Below the pieces are notes generated by a model. That model did no database searches. It saw only the letters and a program-made list of their open reading frames with translations, and had not been told where the DNA came from. The translations under genes and the position numbers were made by a program. This document shows positions 50,122-63,362 of a stretch of DNA of 64,000 nucleotides, piece by piece (the stretch's first letter is position 1; each line of letters opens with the position of its first letter). This DNA comes from Carya illinoinensis (taxonomy: Eukaryota > Streptophyta > Magnoliopsida > Fagales > Juglandaceae), in NCBI RefSeq assembly GCF_018687715.1, contig NC_056762.1, forward strand, positions 42,893,020 to 42,957,019. Reading direction: 5' to 3'.

Positions 50122-51472
50122 AGCCCGCTCTTGCTCCCTCCCCTGCCTTTATTTTCCCCTATGGGGCGGGGTTCCCCATCCCCCCGCATGAGCGAGCGGG
50201 GTTGCCTGCACTATCCAAGCGGGGGCATTTTTTAAAAAGGTGAACCGCTTGAGCGGGGGTGGGTGGGTGGCAGGTTTACCTAGGGATATAAGTTTTGAAT
50301 ATGTTAGAGAATTTTTACTAGATAATTTATATAAGAGAAATTATATTTATAATTGTTAGTGTGCAAATATTAGCAATTACTTTTAAAAAAATAAATATAT
50401 ATAAGATTCATAAGAAAAAAAAAATTAATAATGGATTTTTTTTTAAATGATTGTACGATATTTACATATTTCACGACTGTATGTAGCATTATTTTTTATA
50501 TAAATACAAAAGTGATCAAAGAAACTTAAAATTTCAGTCTTTCCTATTTTTGTATTTTTGGACTTCTTTTTATTTTAATATATATTTTTATTTCTTTAAT
50601 AAGCACATGAAGAGGAACATATATATATATATATTGTGTTCTTTACGGCAATTCGGTAATTAATATTTAGTATCATATTGTTCTAGAAGGCAAACCGTAT
50701 TTGTTCTTGTAAGAACATGAAAAATGGTTAGCGGCTACAAAACAGTGAAAAATTAGAATTGCAAGTTGGCAAGTGGCAAGGATTTCTCAATAAGAATATT
50801 ATGTTATTTGATTGGAAAACTAAAGGCAAGTATGCGTAATATAATGAAGCGTTTTTATAATTTGCCATGAAACTAGGAAGTTTTTGTTCTTATAAATGAA
50901 TTCAATATTAGTTTTGTCTTGATTCGTAAATCACCCTTGACATGTAGAGAAAAAATAACTTTGTTCATGATATTTATAGTTTTGTCTCGATTTAGTCTTA
51001 AAAGAGTATGTTATACGCTCTATTTTAAGGTTGAAATTTACTTTATTTGATGATTTTATATTTTTATAATTTTACATAACTCTCAATACAACATATATAA
51101 AATTATTATTCTTATCAATCCCTTAACTTATTTTACATCTCATAACTTAGGCAACAGTCTGACTTACTGACAAAAAAGGATGTAGGTGGGACGAGAATTT
51201 GAAAATGATGACAAGGAAGGAGAAGAGGAGGGAACTGAAAGTGTAATAGTTTTGAGGAAGAGAGAGAGGTCGAAGAGAGAGAGAGGTCATAGAGAAATAG
51301 AAATTGAGGAGAGAGAGGTAGATGAGAGAGATAGGTTGATGATGGTCTAGCATTAAAAAAAAAGTTGCATCAGGTCAAGTGTGGGATATGAAAGTAAATA
51401 ATGACTTATGTATAGTATATCTCATATATAAAATAGGGTTAAGGATATGTTGAACAGGATGCTGTTCCTGTA
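50122..51472. other. Intergenic between two hAT-like elements
   Basis: G/C-rich patches continue to about 50280 (GGGGCGGGGTT, GCGGGGGTGGGTGGGTGG), perhaps a second, older element of the same kind. The rest is AT-rich, with an AGAGAG-rich purine stretch at 51220-51340. No gene is seen. Confidence 0.5.
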
Positions 51473-51685
51473 TAGGGGTGAAAACCGACCTCATCGGCGC
51501 AGTTTTTGGCTAAAACCGACGCCGACCGATGAGGTGAGATTCGCCGGAGCAACCGACCGTAACCGGTCGATGGGGAGGAGGAAAACCGTCCGTATCTACT
51601 CCGGCAGTTCTATGGCGGTTCACAGTCGGTTCTCGGTTCCTCTAGCGGCGTTGGTGCTCGGAGAGAGTAGAGAGAGACAGAGTTA

Positions 51686-51690
<5 letters not shown>

Positions 51691-51772
<82 letters not shown>
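51691..51772. repeat. (GA)41 microsatellite
   Basis: An uninterrupted 82-bp GA repeat inside the hAT-like element at 51473-52143. Confidence 0.95.
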
Positions 51773-51774
<2 letters not shown>

Positions 51775-51892
51775 CTGTGAAACCTAGGTGAATCGGGGAA
51801 GAAGAAGAAGAAGGAAGAAAGAGATCAAAACGACGCCGTTTGGTTTTAAATCCAACGGTGTCGTTTACATGTGTTTTAATAATAAGAGAATC

Positions 51893-51930
51893 AAACGACG
51901 CCGTTCCACTTAAGTGGAACGGCGTCGTTT
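51893..51930. repeat. Perfect 38-bp palindrome
   Basis: Arms AAACGACGCCGTTCCACTT and its exact reverse complement meet without a spacer. The AAACGACGCCGTTT motif also occurs at 51828-51841, and a variant AACGGTGTCGTTT at 51854-51866, so the element holds a small cluster of this motif. Confidence 0.95.
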
Positions 51931-52151
51931 TATTTAGGTATAAATTAAAAAAATATATGTATATGCTGTCGGCCGGTTCAGCAGTTTGAGCCGGCCTCAA
52001 ACTGCTACCGAACCGACGAACGTCGGTTTTGTTTATTTTCTGCCGCACGCCGACCGGTTCCCTGGCGGTTCCGGTCGGTTCTTGACTCCGACGGCCGGTC
52101 TGTGTCAGTCACGACCGGTTTTTCGATTACTTGTACACCCCTATTCCTGTA

Positions 52152-52893
52152 GACATGTGGAGAGAGAGAGAGTTCTAAGCGTGTAGAGAAGAAGGTCCAT
52201 AGATAGTGTATATTTGATCTTTCACCTCTAGAATCTATTAACTTCTTTATTTTGAGTTATCTCTTTAATAAAGAGTTATCTCTTTATTTTGTTTTATGCC
52301 ATTTCATATTTTTGTATATCAGTCAACATCTTTTGACTTTATATTTTTTTTATTGTCCTAACTTTTCATTTTATTCTAGTATACTTTGATCACACCATGT
52401 AAAAATATGTATTTTCTATCATTTTTAAACCTTCTCTTATATTTCAGAAAAATAAATTGAAAAGTAGATAATACCACTAAAATCAGAATAAGGTAAAAAG
52501 TGCAGCATATAACATTTTTCTTATTATTTTGCTTTAAGTAATGCTATACATTACACTTTCATTTCACTATGTGATATATTTATTACTATTGGATAATAAA
52601 AAATTATCTAATAAATAATCAATTAATGGTGATAAATGTGTCATATCTTATATAATGTAACGATAATGTGATGATGTTATAGTGTATAGAATTTTATTTT
52701 GATTTATCTTTGTTTAACATCACTTGGCTAAACGACTATAATTTAGCTCTAGCAGTAGGCTACAGGTCGTATTTGATGATCGGCACCACTTGTTGTCGTG
52801 CCGCTCCAAGTACGACGACGTTGTGAGCCTTACTTAAACAAATCGATCGTCCTAATCATTATCTCGCAGAGAAGAGAGAAGCTGAGACAAGCA
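52152..52893. other. Intergenic, ETFA promoter side
   Basis: AT-rich DNA with no gene; the last 100 bases are the likely ETFA leader (GAAGAGAGAAGCTGAGACAA before the ATG). Confidence 0.55.
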
Positions 52894-55800
52894 ATGGCAA
52901 CTCGTGCGATGCTCAGAGCTTTCTCGAAACCCACCTTTCCGTGCCGCACATCCCAATATCTTTCCCTTGCATCCGTTTCTCGATCCGTATGTTATCTCTC
53001 ACATATCTATGCTTGAGCCAAGAACCATGCATGTATGATGTAATTGAATCATTGATTGTGTATGTCATTCTTATTTTGAAGGATCCAAGCCCATATATGT
53101 ATCTATCTGCGTGTGTTTGGAAATATGGAATGATTGAGCTCGATGTTCTTGATGTTAATTCAATGCTCTGAAAGAGCGGAGGGTGGTTACAATACATGTG
53201 AAATTGATGCCAAAATCTTAGCATCACATTATCAATTTTATAATATAGTGGCTGAGATGTCTGGATTCCCGAACGCGAATGCGCCGAAAATGCGTATATC
53301 TTGCTTACCTTGTTCGAGATAAGTGGTTTCAACAGGAGACGTAGTCTTGCTATCAAAGTAGGATCTTATACACGCTTTCTCGGCGACTCAATCCAGGCTG
53401 AAAATTGTTATTTTATCTATTTATATATTAACATCTCGATCGTGAGTTTATGTTGTATTTTTTGAGATTCGCATTATGAGGTTTACACATCAGAAAACAA
53501 TATCTGTTTCAAGCATGATATAATTTATCTCGCCTTACATAAAAAAGGGATTCAATGAGTCTTGGTTAAACCGTTAAAGAGAAAATTATTGTGCATACTA
53601 AACATTATGGACGAACTTTTTGGCCAAGGAACCGAATCTTCTACGAAGAAGGCACGGAAGACAAATGAACTAAAAGAATCAAATACCTGTATTTTGATAT
53701 AAAGCGATATGCATCATCTCGACCAGCTTTTTCCTAGACTATTACGCTATTTGAGGTGCCCAATTTTTTCACTCGAAGCATTAATCCTAAAAAAGTAGAA
53801 AAAAACAACTCAGACAAGACAATTTAGATGTTCCAACATACATTAAATTACCAAAAAAACAGAAGCAAATGGAAGGCATGTCCTCTTCACATATTGGAAC
53901 ACATGAAAATAAGAAACTATGTGCAGAGGGGACTTCAATCAGGTTCACTGGCCTGTAGGTTAGAGTTGGCAATGACTGTCAACAGTCCTTTTTCTTTGCA
54001 GGCTAGTACGCTGGTCCTTGCTGAGCATGAAGCTGGTTCTATCAGGGCACCATCTGTGAGTGCAGTAGTGGCTGCAAATGTTTTAAGCAAGGACAACTCC
54101 ATTTCGGTGCTATTGGGCGGCTCAGGTCCTTCCCTTCAAGAAGCTGCCACACATGCTGCCTCATGCCATCCTTCAGTTTCTCAGGTAGGTAAAGCACACT
54201 CTTAATTCTCATTACCCTGCATGGACTTCCTGGTTTTTGGTATCTTCTCTTGTATTCATTTAAGATAGAGGCAGAACGTGGGAATGAATATTAGGACTGT
54301 TGCTTTGGTCTTTTTTACAGCCCATTAAATTGAAACGACATTGCTATATTTTCTAAGAGTTACATATTGTGGCCAGCAAGAAATTTTCACGTTGAAAAAG
54401 CCCAGAATATTGTCAATCTGCAATATATAATTGTATTTGATTTACCATCTTGTGTACTTGGGCTATGCCTATCCTTATTAATACTACCGTTTACTTGTCA
54501 AAAAAATAATTGTATTCGATTTTCTCATGATTAGTAGTCAGGGATAGAAATAATATATTAAGACTTCCGTCAATCTCCTGAGATCTTACACTTATTTGTC
54601 TTTGAAACACAGTTCACGTGCATAATATTATGGGATTCTGAAAGTTGGCTGATGCTATTTCTTGCACAGGTGCTTGTAGCTGATTCAGATAAATTTACAC
54701 ATCCATTAGCAGAACCTTGGGCTAAACTAGTCCATTTAGTGCAGCAGAGAGGTGACTACTCGCACATAATTGCACCTTCAGGTTCATTTGGGAAAAACAT
54801 TCTACCACGTGCAGCTGCTCTTTTAGATGTTTCCCCCATTACAGATGTTATTGAAATAGCTGAGTCTGATCTATTTGTCAGGTATATTCTCTGGTTTATC
54901 TCCTTTGATTGACATTGCCTTCTCAAGATATTTCATCTATTGATTGCTATGTGAGTTAATGTTGCTATCAAGTACCAAGCAGACTTCAAGCATCGTATTA
55001 TGTCTCTCTCCATTTCGTTGTTTGGATATTGACAAACTACTTGATCAGGTCTTGGGTGAGGTCTTAATATCAAACTGAAGTTAAGTAGGACAGATAACAG
55101 TGCTACCTTTTCAGGACCTTAAATTCTTGTATGGGCTGTCAAGACACTTGCATTCTCTTGAATTCCAAATATCGTAATAAAGCCTGAATTTTGGCCTCAA
55201 TCATGTAGATCTGCAATGAAACCATGTAGCCTTTGTGATGTCAAAGCTACATCAGCTTTAAAAACTAATGGATCTTACTTGAGGTCTTTGGTCATCAGGC
55301 GGAAAAAAAGTTATATTATTGGAAATTTTGTGCTGTCAATGTCTTCGAAGGACACTGATGGGACAAGAGCCTATTTTTCTTTTTTGCGTTTTTACAATCA
55401 TTGTATCTGTTCTTCTCTCTGTGTTTTCCCTCTTGTGGCTCTTATGAAGGTTTAAAACAGACAAAACATGGGTATTTACTGATTTTGTTTTTTGATAAGT
55501 AGTTACTGCTTTTGTTTTTAGTGGTCCCTATATCTGTTTTTTCTATGGGTCTAGCTGGTGCCATGTAAAACGTTCCCATCTAGATTACCGAATATTTCGA
55601 TTCATGGCTACTGGATGCTCTTGTTTTGAGAAGTTATGAGGATGCGCTGCACACATACATGAATAGTAAAATGCTTCAAAATATTGTGATTATCAAGTAT
55701 TCCCTGTATGTAGGAGTTTTTTTTTACTCTCTCAAACAAGACAAACTGATCATCAAGTAGAAAGCATTATTCCTTAGTCCAGATGGCATATAATCAAGTA

Positions 55801-57922
55801 GAAACAGTCTTACCTACAATCTACAAGCTTCACATTCCATTCCATTTCCCCGTAAGTAAAAATTTATAGCCATTCATGTCCTCTACATTGTTTTCGTTGC
55901 AATCTTTTGTCGGTTAATTTACATTGGTAAAATTGTTTGCAGACATCACTTGACATTAGTAAAGAAAAGGATGAACAATTTTTAGAATCTTTTTACTTCA
56001 ACTACCTCTTAAACCTCTCTGGTGTGTGACTCTAACTTATTCGCCTCATTTTTTAGCCAGAAAGTTTTCTTAGGCTCAATCACCGACAGTTTTGAACTCA
56101 TTATATAGATCTACAATAATCAAATAAATGCTTGAAAGTTGCTACGGTGGATCAGTTGCAGCTTCTTGTGCTGTAGCATTATGCAAATTCACTCTTAGGC
56201 CTTAACTGTGTGTCTAAGGTGAATGCTGATTTTTTATCTGACATGAAAAATATTAAAATCATTTGCCAGGCCAATATATGCTGGTAATGCACTCTGTACT
56301 GTTCGCTACACTGGTGCCAATCCTTGCATGTTGACCATTAGATCCACATCTTTCCCGGTGCCACCAACCTTGGCTGATTCAAAATCTAAGGAGGCTCCTA
56401 TCTCCCAGGTTGATCTCTCAACCTTTGGTGAAGGTCTGTTTATCTTTTTCTAATTCCTAGGAATTTTTGTTGGCCACCCTCCGACTTGAATATATACAAA
56501 GAAGAGATTTACCAATTCCCATTTTGTAGTTCTTCATTGATAGAGATTTGACTATTTCTTGGGTGATTTGTACTGATGAGATTTATCTGGTAACTCCATG
56601 CATGTATTGACAAAAAATTATGCACTTATCAACAGATTCTATAGGTAATTCGAGATATATAAATCAGACATCTCAGGATACAGAACGCCCTGATCTTGGG
56701 AATGCACGAATTGTAATCACTGGGGGGCGTGGGTTGAAAAGTGCCGAGAACTTTAAGATGATAGAGAAGCTTGCAGAGAAACTTGGTGCAGCTGGTACAT
56801 TTTACATATAAAAAGAATTTAGGTTCTTTCATCTTGAATCTATTTAAGCCATTGTTTTCAATATGACCTTGTTTCTTTATTTTACTGCTAGTAAAATTTG
56901 GAACTTTGTTGATTTTTTTTTTTTTTTTTCCCGCTTAGTTGGTGCCACCCGTGCTGCTGTTGATGCGGGATTTGTTCCTAATGACCTCCAGGTAACACCT
57001 ATTATTGTTTTCTCCAACTTTGTTCATATCGTTTGATATTTGACATGATTTTGTCAGATATCCCTTTCATTCCATTAATTCCAGTTTCTTCATAGTCTTA
57101 AACTTGTTAAAAAAATGATAAAAAAAAGAAGTTCAAACTCAGTTTTCCTAATTGCCACTATGCAACTTGGATAATAGATATGTGCCAGCTGTCCGTTGGC
57201 GCTTGAAAGCTATGATGATTCTGAATTTGGAACCTCTCTCTCTCTAGAAAGAAAGAAAAATTTTGGTGATTTTTATGCCTGATGCTTCTGTATTTAAGTT
57301 GAAATTCTCATACTGGCATGAGAGGTTTTCTACTTGTTGTCTTTGGGATTGTAGGATGCTTCCGGTAGCATTAACTACCAGTATATTTACTGTTCACTTT
57401 TACTACACATGTTATAATCTATCGTGCTAATGTAGGGTTCTTATATGTATCTTGCTGCCTGGTCTTAGTTGTGACTATTTTTTTGTGTCAGGTTGGCCAA
57501 ACTGGAAAGATTGTTGCCCCCGAGTTATATATGGCTTTTGGTGTATCAGGAGCCATTCAGCACTTGGCAGGCATGAGAGATTCCAAGGTCATTGTTGCGG
57601 TGAACAAAGATGCAGATGCACCCATATTTCAGGTGATGGAATTTCAGCTTTAAGAGTTAAAAAAACAAATTATAATAGCGATAGGACGATGCATTGCCCT
57701 TTTGCCCAATGCTTTTACTCACTGTGAAACTTAAAACTGCTTTGCTTTTATGCTCTTCTTCGATGCAAGATTCCGTGGATAGCAATTTTTTGCTTGCATT
57801 TGATTTTGGCCCCTCTAACGACACCTCACACCCTTCAATTGCAGGTTGCTGATTATGGACTCGTAGGTGATCTTTTTGAGGTGATACCGGAGTTGCTCGA
57901 GAAGGTTCCGGAGAGAAAATAA
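52894..57922 (+). CDS. ETFA: Electron transfer flavoprotein subunit alpha, mitochondrial
   Basis: Eight exons, 52894-52986, 54002-54184, 54670-54881, 56270-56433, 56636-56794, 56939-56991, 57492-57632 and 57845-57922, encode 360 residues (Arabidopsis about 363). The start [20 protein letters not shown] is Arg/Ser-rich without acids, as in mitochondrial presequences. Then come [94 protein letters not shown], and the FAD-binding signature [25 protein letters not shown], ending [13 protein letters not shown]. With the beta subunit it carries electrons from matrix dehydrogenases (in plants, branched-chain amino acid and phytol breakdown during dark stress) to ETF-ubiquinone oxidoreductase. Phase is intact throughout. 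Confidence 0.96.
54444..54505 (+). mobile_element. 62-bp LINE-tail insertion, ETFA intron 2
   Basis: It is flanked by ATAATTGTATTTGATTT (54427-54443) and ATAATTGTATTCGATTT (54506-54522), 16 of 17 identical. The insert reads TACTTGGGCTATGCCTATCC, then TTAATAC and ACTTGTC plus an A run. The same words (TTGGG..GTGCCTAT ... ACCTATC plus A run) end the LINE at 22913 on the minus strand. Confidence 0.7.
55488..55502 (-). mobile_element. 15-bp micro retro-insertion, ETFA intron 3
   Basis: TTTTTTGATAAGTAG lies between TTACTGATTTTG (55476-55487) and TTACTGCTTTTG (55503-55514), 11 of 12 identical. Confidence 0.5.
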
Positions 57923-58865
57923 ACCTCTAACCTGTGCTTTTCCAGGATTCCCCCTTGGAGGTGAAAGATGCAGAATGAACTGTCTTGTTTATAATAAGTT
58001 ACAAATTCTCATTTCTTTGAACGTCCTTTTATAAAGCATGAAATCAAAATCACCCTTTTCAAATTGCCTTAAACTGGTCAAAGGTCGTGATAAGCAGTAC
58101 AGCCAATACTTCCAAATTCTCATGAAGAGGGATTATTATTATCAAACAACATAATGTCAATGTATAAACAATGAGTTTTAGAGCCAGGTTCCCCATTCTG
58201 GGATATGTGAGTGGTGGTCTACTACGCTTCTCCCCTAATGAATAAATCTGTAACAGCACAAAAACTGCAATCATTACAAAAACAGGGGAGCCTCGGTGCT
58301 GACCCTTTTGAATCCCAATTATCTGTTTCAATATTGAAAATACTTTAGATATAAAAAATTATACAAAAGTAAACTCACAAATTGATGTTATTTGATATGT
58401 TATATCATAAATTGATATGATTTGATGAAATTATATTAATTTGTGAATTTATTTTGTGTACATAATAGTTCTCTTTCAATATACGCAAAGATGTAAATAA
58501 ATTATTTTTCCAATCCGAGCGAAAAATGAACAATTATGGTATAATATATTTGCAAGCATATTTATTGACAAGTACATTAGCTGGCATAACAAAGTGTTTT
58601 GTGCTGAAATTGTTCTATTCTTTTGTAATCGTTAATAGATCCTGAATTATGTGATGTATGTACTTTTGCCCATAACGCGCGTGCAAGAGGCAGAAAGTTA
58701 TGTCTACAGGCTTTAACTTCATCACCCCGATTTTTTTTTTTTATTAAATATTTAATTCCACAAATATTCCGATTAGAGTGGAGACCAAAGTTTCGTTTGC
58801 AACCAGAGGTAATCGACGTCTCCAAGAGATGATATTACAAGTATAAGAGAGGAAGCAACCGACAA
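57923..58865. other. Intergenic, ETFA 3'UTR to tRNA
   Basis: The ETFA 3'UTR runs to about 58030, followed by AT-rich DNA. A 12-T run at about 58729-58740 is followed by AT-rich sequence. No gene is seen. Confidence 0.55.
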
Positions 58866-58936
58866 GCGCATCTAGTGTAGTGGTATCATAGTACCCTCCC
58901 ACGGTACTGACCGGGGTTCGATTCCCCGGATGCGCA
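58866..58936 (+). tRNA. tRNA-Gly(CCC)
   Basis: The acceptor stem GCGCATC pairs with GATGCGC, with discriminator A at 58936. The D arm contains AGTGTAGTGGTATCAT. The anticodon stem GTACC/GGTAC closes loop CTCCCAC, giving anticodon CCC. The T arm is CCGGGGTTCGATTCCCCGG with the B-box GGTTCGATTCC. There is no intron, and CCA is not encoded. A T run at 58938-58943 just after it is a good Pol III terminator. Confidence 0.97.
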
Positions 58937-58937
58937 A

Positions 58938-58943
58938 TTTTTT
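58938..58943 (+). terminator. Pol III terminator of tRNA-Gly
   Basis: TTTTTT directly after the tRNA 3' end. Confidence 0.85.
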
Positions 58944-61227
58944 GTTCCCTTTATATTTTTTAATATATGTAAAAGACGAGCAAAATTCTTTTGAAAACAT
59001 AAAAAATAAAATCCAGCAAATTTAGATTCACTTGGCTTACCAAAAAATTACTTTTGAAGAGCCATATGAAAGATGAGTAGTGATAGGCTTATTCATAATT
59101 TATAGACAATTATAAATATACTAATATTTTTTTTATTAAATTTAAACTCATCAAATCAAAAGTCAAAATAAAATTTAAAATAATATTATTTTATTATATA
59201 ATTGTAAACTAGTTGTTATAAAGTAGTAATTCTATCATTTCTATTGAAAGACATGTTTAATGTCATGTTGTGACGGTTATATTTTGAATCAAAGGACAGA
59301 AGTGATTTTTGAGAGATTGAATGGGTTGTGCTGGAACCCACTAGAGGATGGCATAAAATTAGTTCAAACTGTGCCATAAAATCCATTCTAACATCAATCA
59401 ATCTTATAAATGTGGACATAGCTTGTATATATATGTGTGTGTGTGTGTGTGTCAAACACCATGTACTCTCTTTGTGAGATCGATGTCTGTTTGCATGTGC
59501 TGGTCGCCTACTAGAAACATCTAAAATAATATTCTTCTTTTTCTAGACTGTAAAATGATCCAAATTGTTCTTTAAAAGCTACTGCATGCAGCATGTGAGG
59601 AGCAATGTTACTTCCTAGTTGTCAAATATATGGCGATTTGGATTTAAGGTGTAGTACTTAATCAGTGAGTTTCGTCAATTGGCATATGATCATGCAGTAT
59701 CATGCATATAAAAACTCCAACCTGCTCGCATTATATATAACTAGGGCTGTTTGGATTTTGATCAATATCATAGTTACAAACAACATCTATTCCAAGCTGT
59801 ACATGAGAATGCATATCATTCATGCATGGGAGCTAGCTTGACTTTAGCAGATGATATATTTATAGTATCCATACAAACATTTTGATCATGCATGTGGGAT
59901 ATAATTATATACATAAAGAACGTCCAAATATTGTCCAAATAAGGGTTTTGCTCAATCACATGAACAAATTATTCTATTTTGATTGGCTGATGAATGAAGA
60001 ATGAAAACATAATTTGCTCCTAAGGCCGGAAAAAATGATAAACACGAATCATTTTTCACAACACTTGATCACACATTAAATATTTTGTAAAATACATTAA
60101 TATAAAATTAGTAACATCGATCATTTTATAAAAATATCCTTATTTTTCAATATGACATGTTGTGCGGGTATCAATATTGCTCCTATCTAATTTCTAGATT
60201 GTTGAAGTACTTTTGAGTATTACTGCATGCATGGCTATCCTGGCGGCCAAACAATCTGTCCTAATTAAAGCTTTTTTCCCCTTAATACTGACCCATGATT
60301 ATACCTTAAGCTAGCTAGCAATATCCCTAAATTTGTATATACAGATCGACTCCAAAAATTAAGTACTGCTGTAGGTTTTGGCTTAATTTTCCACAGTACT
60401 GGCCAAGCAATCTGTTGTAATAAAGAATTTTCAAAGTACTGATCACTCAAAACGGCAGTGTGATGGCATAATATTAGAGATCGAACGATGAAATAACGAT
60501 ATTCATGTTATTCGTCTTGCATGATCAGTACTACTTTTCTTTTGTTTTTGTGGGTGATCCGAATAACATCTGTAATTATTCATGTCCATGAGTAATATTA
60601 TGCTATTTTGATCTTTACTCTTTATAACCTCAATAACAAGGAACACATCCGCATTCATAAAACAAGTTGACTGCTTTATTTATTGGAATTTAACATTACA
60701 ATACTATATTATATATATATATATATATAATTAGTTTCGAAAGCATTGCTGATCAGCCTGCAGCTCCTTGGCCGGATTACCTAGATTTTGACATTAATTA
60801 TTAATGTCTTTGATAAATTCTTCTTATACATACAAGTATATGTAATTGTTTTTGTTGATATTAGCGTTTTACATGAAGAATTACTCTGAATTTAACTTGG
60901 TGTGTACAGATTTTCCTTCACCTCATACAAGAGAGGGGCCGGCATTAATGAAGCAGTGAAAAAAAGAAAAAAAAAATGCATACAAAGCACTTTATAAAAG
61001 TAATGTTCTTCAGTTTCATTACAAGATTCAGCATTAATAGATCATATATATATATATATATATAGTCCTCTGCAGGCATTAATTTGGTCATGCAGCAGAA
61101 AGAGAAGGGAGAGAGTTATGCGTGCAATGATATATTAATTAAGGATGATTAAACTGCATGCATTGAATCATCGAAGATAATTCACTATCATAGACAAAGG
61201 AACTAAGCAAAGGCCCTTTTTCTTCAA
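58944..61227. other. Intergenic, tRNA to VUP-like 3' end
   Basis: AT-rich DNA with GT repeat at 59435-59452 and AT repeats at 60710-60729 and 61045-61064. No gene is seen. Confidence 0.55.
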
Positions 61228-61977
61228 TTATGTGCAATCGCTGTCTCTTCCAACAAAACGCATTGCACTTCTCTCATCTATCGGTCCTGAAGTGCCAACA
61301 ACTTTCTCCTGTAAATCATGTCAAATGCACAAGGACCTCAATTTTTAGGTACGTAATATATTTATTCAAATCACATGAAGAAGAAGAAGAAGAAGAAGAG
61401 TTAAAGAGAATTCATGGATTTTTATTTATTTACCTGAGATATGTTTGCATGATCAATATCATTCCGCTCAGCATCCATATCCATGATCTCATCATTCATA
61501 TCACATACCTATTGTAAACATTGTACAGTAAAGAAAAATATGATATATATTATATATCGTTAATTCCCACTAATCAAATCATGAGAATATGAACAAGAAA
61601 TCCCTGACCTTGGGATTCATGCTAATAGGAGAACTAGCAGTATCCACTAATGCATTTTCAACCAAAGCTCGGCCTGTTCTTTTCCTTTCCTTGAAGCTGA
61701 ACGATCTCTTGCTAGTTTTAACCATAGACGAGCCCCGGCCCCCACCTGAATGTTCACTCCTGTCAGACCTTTTTCTGGCCAAAGAAGCAGCATCGGAAAC
61801 CAGAGAAGAGGTCTCAGAACCAGAAGAGCAATTAATACGCATGTGTTCGTTGCTTGTTTTGTGATCTAAGAAATCCTCGAAGTACACAGTCCAACCACTC
61901 TCCTCTGAAGAGTACTCATGAGAGGTTCTTTGATTGGAAGAAGTGGGCTTGCTGGTAGTGTTCATGGAGTTTTCCAT
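61228..61977 (-). CDS. Small Ser-rich protein, vascular-related unknown protein-like
   Basis: Three exons on the minus strand, 61977-61609, 61508-61434 and 61308-61228, encode 174 residues. Near the N-terminus is EESGWTVYFEDFL, followed by a Ser-rich stretch with SDAASLARKRS, a basic patch (KTSKRSFSFKERKRTGR), then ALVDTASSPISMNPKVCDMND and a variable acidic tail. The ESGWT.YFEDF and DTASSP...PKV pairing recalls the plant VUP1 family (vascular-related unknown protein), whose biochemical role is unknown. No signal peptide or membrane segment is seen; the basic patch could be a nuclear signal. A (GAA)n tract at 61376-61399 lies in intron 2. The gene model is firm, the family name moderate. Confidence 0.75.
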
Positions 61978-62055
61978 CCAAAAAGCAAACTAATTAGATG
62001 AAAGAAGAAGATGGGGCCGGTTTGAGAGAACCCTCTCAGGAAGCAAGTATGAGTG

Positions 62056-62064
62056 TATATATAT
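62056..62064 (-). promoter_or_regulatory. Likely TATA box of VUP-like gene
   Basis: TATATATA lies 80 bases upstream of the minus-strand ATG, between the leader and the GA-repeat array. Confidence 0.45.
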
Positions 62065-62129
62065 AGAACAAGAGAGAAAATAATAGGAAAAATAATCGAG
62101 ACTGGTGACGTATATGAGTACTTCAGAAC

Positions 62130-62541
62130 ATATTGGTGTGGGTCATAGGAAGTTGGGGAAGTACTACTTAAGCTTTAGATGCCACACATGAGAGAGAGAG
62201 AGAGAGAGATGGTTTGACATTTGCGATTAGATATATATGCACAGGAAATTTGCCCAAATGAGTAATGTAGGGTGAATGAGAATCACTAGTTACCATTTTA
62301 GTATACCTAAAAACCAGTTCATATATTGTCATTTCGTATACGTTCTTAGCATAAAATTTGTATATATTTATACTTTATAAATTTCACTTAGCTTGATCAC
62401 AGTGGTACTATAGGAGATTGTAGTTGGCACAGTATCTTTTCTAATTTTGCAACAAGGTTCCATGCGCAGACCTACTCATGAGCCCATAACCACTATCTTC
62501 CTTTCCCATCCCACTTAACCACGGCTCTAATATCCCATTAT

Positions 62542-62576
<35 letters not shown>

Positions 62577-62849
62577 TAATGCTACACAACCTCCCAACCT
62601 CCACACACTATTTTTTTCAAAATTTTCAAATTTTTAATTTTTTTGAGTTTATTCTTATTAAATTAATTCAATTCTTCTATTCATTATTTATATATTAAAT
62701 ATTGGACAAAAGAAAAAACTATAAAATTTAAAAAAAGTGTTGTCTGTGGAAGTTGTGTGAATAGTAGGAAGTTGTGTAGATTTTTTCGAATATATTGGTG
62801 TGGGTCATAGGAAGCTGGGGAAGTACTATTTAAACTTTAGATGCCACAC

Positions 62850-62916
<67 letters not shown>

Positions 62917-63308
62917 TTTGACATTTGCGAGTAAGATTAGATATATATGCACATGAAATTTGCCTAAATGAGTAATGTAGGGTGAATGAGAATCACTAGC
63001 CCTTTTTAGTATACCTAAAAACCAGTTCATGTATCGTCATTTTGTATACGTTCCCAGCAGAAAATTTGTTAATATTTCTACTTTATAAATTTCACTTAGC
63101 TTGATCACAGTGGAACTGTAGGAGGTTGCAGTTGGCATAGTATCTCTTCTACTTTTGCAACAAGATTCCATGCTCAAACCTACTCATAAGACCATGACTA
63201 CTATCTTCCTTTCCCACTTAACCACAGCTCTTCACAATATATTGGTGTGGGTCATAGAATGTTGGGGAAGTTCTAATCAAACTTTAGATGCCACACATGA
63301 GAGAGAGA

Positions 63309-63362
<54 letters not shown>

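Larger units (their letters stand above)
51473..52143. mobile_element. hAT-like element with TSD TTCCTGTA
   Basis: TTCCTGTA occurs at 51465-51472 and 52144-52151. Both ends start TAGGGGTG, identical to the element at 49398-50113. Subterminal DNA is full of CCGACC/GGTCGG and CCGGT motifs in both orientations. It contains (GA)41 at 51691-51772 and a 38-bp perfect palindrome. No transposase is visible in the 671 bp. Confidence 0.85.

Noticed and set aside
49392..50235. Long overlapping GC-rich open frames (up to 265 codons)
   Set aside because: They are low-complexity Gly/Arg/Pro frames created by G/C-rich subterminal repeats of the hAT-like element, not genes.
51447..51791. 114-codon frame ending in a long Glu-Arg repeat
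   Set aside because: It is a translation of the (GA)41 microsatellite and hAT-like element DNA.
58729..58785. Possible further micro-insertion at a 12-T run
   Set aside because: The only flanking repeat is CCGATT (6 bp), too short to claim a TSD.
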